This document shows positions 59,967-64,000 of a DNA stretch of 64,000 bases, one piece after another. The notes beneath the pieces were generated by a model, which searched no databases, had not been told where the DNA came from, and saw nothing but the letters and a program-made list of their open reading frames with translations. The translations under genes and the position numbers were made by a program. This DNA is from Planococcus plakortidis (GTDB taxonomy: Bacteria; Bacillota; Bacilli; Bacillales_A; Planococcaceae), in the NCBI RefSeq assembly GCF_001687605.2, contig NZ_CP016539.2:1952501-2016500 (forward strand). Reading direction: 5' to 3'. How positions within the stretch are numbered: the first letter of the stretch is position 1; every line of letters starts with the position of its first letter.

Positions 59967-62276
59967 TTATTCATTTTCGTTGTTTACGGATTGTTCCGTT
60001 GGTTGTCCCGCGGGGTCCGTTGGTTCTTCAGTTGATGGTTCAGTGACTTCCGGGCTTGCCGTTTCCGGCGATTCTGCGCCAGCCTGCTGTTGCTTTTCGG
60101 CATTCAGCGACTGCTCCGGATAGAACACTTCCGGAGGCTGCAATTCGATGATAACAGATTCGCCGCTTTCTGGCACTGCGCCTTCTGCTACACTTTGTGT
60201 CATGGCAAATCCTTGCCCTGCAATCTCAAGCGGAAGCCCGCTGAGCGCCTGGAATGCCAGAAGCTCACGTTTTGACCAGCCTGTGAAATCAGGGATAGCC
60301 GTCGTGCCGCCGGTCCTCAAAATGACATTTTCACCAGCCACCAATTTCTCGCCGGCGTTTGGATATTGGTCACTTATTTGAGAATTATCGCCAGCAATGA
60401 TTGGGTTCATTCCTTTGGCCTTGAGCTTGGATACCGCTTCTTCCACAGGAAGCCCTGAGTAGTCTTCGATATCGACAGTTTTGGCCTCTACAGAATTTTC
60501 AGGTGCGATGTTCAAATATTTCAACCCATTTTCCATTACAGAGGTGAAGATTTTGGATACGGGTACAGAACCATATTCATCCGCCGGCAATTGAGGCTGC
60601 TGTACGCCGATATAAATCAACAGTTCCGGATCTTCTGCCGGTGCCATCCCGAGGAATGAGAATAGATAATTGTTCGATCCGGTCATGTATCGGCCATCCT
60701 CGCCAGGAACTTGCGCTGTACCTGTTTTTCCGGCCACTGTGTAGTCTTGCAGGGCGAATCCTTGGGCCGACCCGACTTCCGATGTGACAGTGGAAGCCAT
60801 GACTTCACGCACTTTTTTCGCCGTTTCTGCTGAGATCGGCGAACCGGCTTGTTCAGGTTCTGATTTCAAAGTCACATCGCCTGTATCCGGGTTCTTGATT
60901 TGGTCGATGATATATGGTTTCATCATCGTCCCTTCTCCGGCAATCGCGGTAGCAGCCTGGATCATTTGGATCGGCGTGACAGTCGATCCCTGTCCATAGG
61001 AAGTGGTCAATTTATTGATTGGATATTGATCCAGGATTTTTCCGGCCGCTTCATTCGGCAAATCAATGCCTGTTTTTTCGCCGAAGCCGAAAGCATCTAC
61101 ATAATTCATGAACGTATCCGGTCCAAGACGTTCCAGCAAATAGCCCATCGAAACGTTGGAAGAACGCTGGAAACCTTCAAGGAAGGTGATGCTGCCCCAG
61201 CCGCGGCCGCTGTTATGGTCGCCGATCGTGCGGTCCAGCAATGTATAGGTTCCCGAATCGTAATAAGCATTCGGGTCCCATTTGCCTTCTTCGACAGCAG
61301 CTGCCAAAGTGAATACTTTCATCGGCGAGCCAGGCTCGATTGTCAGTTCGATGCTCTCGTTCAACCAGTTGTCCGATAAGCCTTCACGCGTGTTCGGATT
61401 GAAAGTCGGGCGCTGAGACATGCCCAAGATCTCGCCGGTATCCGGATCTGCGATCACTGCAATCATGCGCGCCGGATTATATTCTTCCTGGACGCTCGAC
61501 ATGGCATCTTCCAAAAAGTTCTGAAGCGTGCGGTCCAGCGTCAATTGGAGATTGGATCCATCGATAGCGGGAGTCACAGCTTCTTGGCTATTCGGCAATA
61601 AATAGCCCCATTTATCCGTATCGAATTCCATTTTTCCGTTCTTGCCCGTCAAGACTTCATCGTGTATCGATTCCAGGCCCATCTTGCCCTTGGTTTTCAC
61701 TTGCCCGCCCTCTAATTCTTCCTTCATGGCAAACCCGATCAGATGGGACGCGAAGACGCCATTTGGGTAAAGGCGCTTAAGGTCCTTGACGAACAATAAG
61801 CCCGGCAGATCCTTTTCTTTCATTTCAAGCATTTGCGTGTGGCTGATTTCCCTTCCGGCTGCGCCGAACTCCACCTGGTAACGGCCTTTTTCCATGCCAT
61901 TCTCCAAAATGCTTAACAATTGCTCTTTCGGCGTCCCCAACTGCTCAGACAGGTAAGACGCCGTTTCTTCGGCATCGATGACGTGGTTCGGTTGTTCCGG
62001 GTTTGTCGTCACCGATTCATCCAGCACCGCCACTAATTTATACGTCAATGTGTCTTCTGCAATGACTTCACCGTTGCGGTCCAAAATCTTTCCGCGTTCT
62101 GCGGTCAACACTTCTTCCTGGCTGTATTTCGCTGCCGCCCTAGCAGCCAATTCCTGCCCTTCCACTTTGCCCGTCGCTTGAATTGTGATTATTCTGGCCA
62201 TTAAAAGGAAAAAGAGCCCTGCAAATAGTAAAAATAGCAGAAAGGCTCCTCCTTGAAAACGAAATTTTTTCTTCAT
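59967..62276 (-). CDS. pbpB: Division-specific class B penicillin-binding protein with PASTA domains
   Basis: Septal transpeptidase (PBP2B in Bacillus, PBP1 in staphylococci). It has 769 residues: membrane helix (about 11-31), dimerisation domain, transpeptidase domain with the nucleophile motif SPMK (317-320), SSN (372-374) and KTGTAQ (517-522), two PASTA repeats (about 605-735) and a long Pro/Glu/Thr-rich C-terminal tail. A proline after the catalytic serine is unusual (Thr or Ala is common). The ATG overlaps the ftsL stop (ATGA). No sporulation-specific copy (spoVD) follows. Confidence 0.94.
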   Translation of the reverse strand: MKKKFRFQGGAFLLFLLFAGLFFLLMARIITIQATGKVEGQELAARAAAKYSQEEVLTAERGKILDRNGEVIAEDTLTYKLVAVLDESVTTNPEQPNHVIDAEETASYLSEQLGTPKEQLLSILENGMEKGRYQVEFGAAGREISHTQMLEMKEKDLPGLLFVKDLKRLYPNGVFASHLIGFAMKEELEGGQVKTKGKMGLESIHDEVLTGKNGKMEFDTDKWGYLLPNSQEAVTPAIDGSNLQLTLDRTLQNFLEDAMSSVQEEYNPARMIAVIADPDTGEILGMSQRPTFNPNTREGLSDNWLNESIELTIEPGSPMKVFTLAAAVEEGKWDPNAYYDSGTYTLLDRTIGDHNSGRGWGSITFLEGFQRSSNVSMGYLLERLGPDTFMNYVDAFGFGEKTGIDLPNEAAGKILDQYPINKLTTSYGQGSTVTPIQMIQAATAIAGEGTMMKPYIIDQIKNPDTGDVTLKSEPEQAGSPISAETAKKVREVMASTVTSEVGSAQGFALQDYTVAGKTGTAQVPGEDGRYMTGSNNYLFSFLGMAPAEDPELLIYIGVQQPQLPADEYGSVPVSKIFTSVMENGLKYLNIAPENSVEAKTVDIEDYSGLPVEEAVSKLKAKGMNPIIAGDNSQISDQYPNAGEKLVAGENVILRTGGTTAIPDFTGWSKRELLAFQALSGLPLEIAGQGFAMTQSVAEGAVPESGESVIIELQPPEVFYPEQSLNAEKQQQAGAESPETASPEVTEPSTEEPTDPAGQPTEQSVNNENE

Positions 62277-62632
62277 TGCCCTGGCACTACCTTTACATTT
62301 CGCTCATTTAATTTTAAGCCGTAATCCTTTGCTTTCGACCAAATGCGCTCATATGAAGACAGTTCACTTACTTGCACGGACAAATCGGTATTTTGTTTCG
62401 TCGCTTCGTTGATTGAATTTTCAATTGTCTGGATTTCCTGCGTGGAAGCTTGGATTGTCGACTGGTTTTGCAAGACGAGCAATGCGCACATGATGCAAAC
62501 CGCCAGGAAAGCCGTATAAAGGATTTTCTCGCCTTTGGTGATGCGTTTTTTCTTTTTTGCCGGCTGTCTATTCGGGCTTTGCGGAACGGCCGGCTGCTGG
62601 ATGTATGTTTGGGGTCTCGCATTCAACGCCAT
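62273..62632 (-). CDS. ftsL: Cell-division protein FtsL
   Basis: Small bitopic divisome protein (119 residues): a basic cytoplasmic segment (AKKKKRITKGEK), one membrane helix (about 37-54) and an extracellular leucine-zipper-like coiled coil that pairs with DivIC. Sequence conservation is low in this family; the assignment rests on topology and position between rsmH and pbpB. ATG 62632 follows AAGGA. Confidence 0.88.
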   Translation of the reverse strand: MALNARPQTYIQQPAVPQSPNRQPAKKKKRITKGEKILYTAFLAVCIMCALLVLQNQSTIQASTQEIQTIENSINEATKQNTDLSVQVSELSSYERIWSKAKDYGLKLNERNVKVVPGQ

Positions 62633-62644
62633 TTAAACACGTCC

Positions 62645-63583
62645 TTAGAGTTTGATTTTCTCCGCAATCCGCAACTTGGCGGAACGCGACCGATTATTAT
62701 GCGCCAACTCTTCTTCAGATGGCAGGATCGGTTTTCGGGTGATTAATTTCAGTTTCGGTTCAAGCCCCTCCGGGATTACCGGCAAGTTCGGGGGCAGTTC
62801 GGGAAGCGATGAAGCTTCCTTGAATAAAGCTTTTGTCAACCGGTCTTCGAGAGAATGGAACGTAATGACACTGATTCTTCCTCCGACTGCAAGCATATCG
62901 ATCGCATCCTGCAAGGAGGTTTCGGCAGCGCCGAGTTCGTCATTCACTGCGATGCGGATTGCCTGGAAGACGCGTTTGGCCGGATGCCCGCCTTTGCGCC
63001 TCGCAGGTGCCGGTATGCCATCTTTGATGCATTCAACCAGCTGTGCCGTCGTTTCGATCGGATGCTGTTCCCTGGCCGCCTCGATTTTCCGGGCGATTTG
63101 CTTGGAGAATTTCTCTTCCCCATAGCGGTAGAAGATGCGTACGAGATCTTCATAGCGCCATTCGTTGACCACGTGGTAAGCGCTCAGTTCCGCGCTTTGG
63201 TCCATACGCATGTCGAGCGGCGCGTCGTGATGGTAACTGAATCCACGTTCCGGCGTATCGAGTTGTGGCGACGAAACGCCAAGGTCATACAAGATGCCGT
63301 CGACTTGCCCGACTCCACGCTTCTCCAACTCTTCCTTTAGATACTTGAAGTTTGCATGGATAAAAGTGATCTTATGTAAATGGTCTTTCAGTTTTTCTTT
63401 TGCATGCTCGATTGCTGTTACATCCTGATCAAAGCAGTACAGATGTCCCTGATCGGATAGCTGCTGGGCCAAATATTCGCTATGGCCGGCACCGCCGAGT
63501 GTACAGTCTACATATATGCCATCAGGACGAATGTTCAGCCCATCGACAGTTTCATGCAGCAAAACTGTAGTATGATTGAACAA
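62645..63583 (-). CDS. rsmH: 16S rRNA (cytosine-1402-N4)-methyltransferase RsmH
   Basis: Methylates C1402 of 16S rRNA with S-adenosylmethionine. It has 312 residues (formerly MraW). The family start [17 protein letters not shown]-binding [19 protein letters not shown] and [10 protein letters not shown] are visible. Start TTG 63583 follows GGGGGGA by about 7 bases. It lies between mraZ and ftsL in the standard dcw order. Confidence 0.96.
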   Translation of the reverse strand: MFNHTTVLLHETVDGLNIRPDGIYVDCTLGGAGHSEYLAQQLSDQGHLYCFDQDVTAIEHAKEKLKDHLHKITFIHANFKYLKEELEKRGVGQVDGILYDLGVSSPQLDTPERGFSYHHDAPLDMRMDQSAELSAYHVVNEWRYEDLVRIFYRYGEEKFSKQIARKIEAAREQHPIETTAQLVECIKDGIPAPARRKGGHPAKRVFQAIRIAVNDELGAAETSLQDAIDMLAVGGRISVITFHSLEDRLTKALFKEASSLPELPPNLPVIPEGLEPKLKLITRKPILPSEEELAHNNRSRSAKLRIAEKIKL

Positions 63584-63604
63584 CCCAGTCCCCCCGTTCG
63601 TTAA

Positions 63605-64000
63605 TTAAAAATCAAAGTCAGTTAAGTTTTCAGCAATTTCATTAAAGGATTCTTCGGATTCTTCGAAATACGCTTCCCACGCCTCTTTCGCCCATATTTC
63701 AAACCGGTTGGAGACGCCGAGGATGACGCACTCTTTTTCGATTTTGGCATACGACAAAAGGTTGGCAGGTATATTGACGCGCCCCTGCTTATCAAGTTCC
63801 ACTTCCTGGGCCCCTGAAAAGAAAAAACGGGTGAAAGCACGTGCGTCTTTTTTCGTGACTGGCATTTCTTTTAATTTTTCTTCAATTTTATTCCATTCAT
63901 TCATCGGATAACCAAATAAGCACTGATCCAGGCCCCGGGTGATGACAAAGTGTTCACCCAGCAATTCACGGTATTTTGCAGGAACGATTAATCTGCCCTT
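63605..64000 (-). CDS. mraZ: Transcriptional regulator MraZ (5' end cut by window)
   Basis: Ring-forming regulator at the head of the dcw cluster that binds direct repeats in its own promoter. 131 codons of the C-terminal part are visible; the frame is open through the right edge and reads [14 protein letters not shown] there, the first AbrB-like repeat. The second repeat contains [17 protein letters not shown] methionine within the frame at 63964 is internal (MLGEHF is preceded by conserved residues). The promoter and start lie beyond the window. Confidence 0.95.
   Translation of the reverse strand, partial: KGRLIVPAKYRELLGEHFVITRGLDQCLFGYPMNEWNKIEEKLKEMPVTKKDARAFTRFFFSGAQEVELDKQGRVNIPANLLSYAKIEKECVILGVSNRFEIWAKEAWEAYFEESEESFNEIAENLTDFDF

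Overview
The window is a stretch of core chromosome from a low-to-moderate GC Gram-positive of the order Bacillales. Gene order follows the Bacillus subtilis ftsY-to-mraZ region closely. Every sporulation gene that would normally interrupt that order (spoVM, spoVD, spoIIGA-sigE-sigG) is missing, and the division/cell-wall cluster is trimmed to a staphylococcus-like set. Together with the codon usage this suggests a non-sporulating member of Planococcaceae (Planococcus/Planomicrobium type). The genus is an inference. Almost everything is on the minus strand, so transcription runs from high to low coordinates; only rpmB, rqcH and a two-gene amino-acid transporter are on the plus strand.

Layout from the upstream end (right) to the downstream end (left). 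At 64000-52353 is the dcw cluster: mraZ (cut by the window), rsmH, ftsL, pbpB, mraY, murD, divIB, ylxW, ylxX, sbp, ftsA and ftsZ, closed by a terminator. At 52153-49143 are ylmE, sepF and ylmG, then ylmH and divIVA, which place and stabilise the division machinery. At 49100-44598 are a T-box controlled ileS, then lspA and a pseudouridine synthase. At 44590-32972 is a complete UMP-synthesis operon, pyrR-pyrP-pyrB-pyrC-carA-carB-pyrK-pyrD-pyrF-pyrE, with two PyrR-type attenuators and a strong terminator. At 32864-29320 is a small accessory patch: D-serine dehydratase, a VOC protein, and a substrate-binding protein plus permease with no ATPase gene.

At 29310-15000 is rqcH (ribosome rescue, divergent), then remA-gmk-rpoZ, coaBC-priA-def-fmt-rsmB, the stp/prkC phosphatase-kinase pair, rsgA, rpe and thiN. 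At 14900-1 are rpmB (plus strand), yloU-fakA, sdaAB-sdaAA-recG, then fapR-plsX-fabD-fabG-acpP under a clear FapR operator. The window ends with rnc, smc and ftsY (cut by the window edge). smc carries an apparent one-base deletion in a short homopolymer, which looks like a sequence error or a recent mutation.

The genes are mostly tightly packed, with many 4-base ATGA/GTGA overlaps and an unusually high share of GTG and TTG start codons. No tRNA, rRNA, CRISPR, prophage or insertion sequence was seen. No clearly new biological system is visible. The most interesting unexplained signals are regulatory: an identical palindrome over the -10 boxes of the sdaAB and yloU-fakA promoters, a perfect inverted repeat centred on the -35 box of the ylmE-sepF promoter, and tandem terminators in the pyrR leader.
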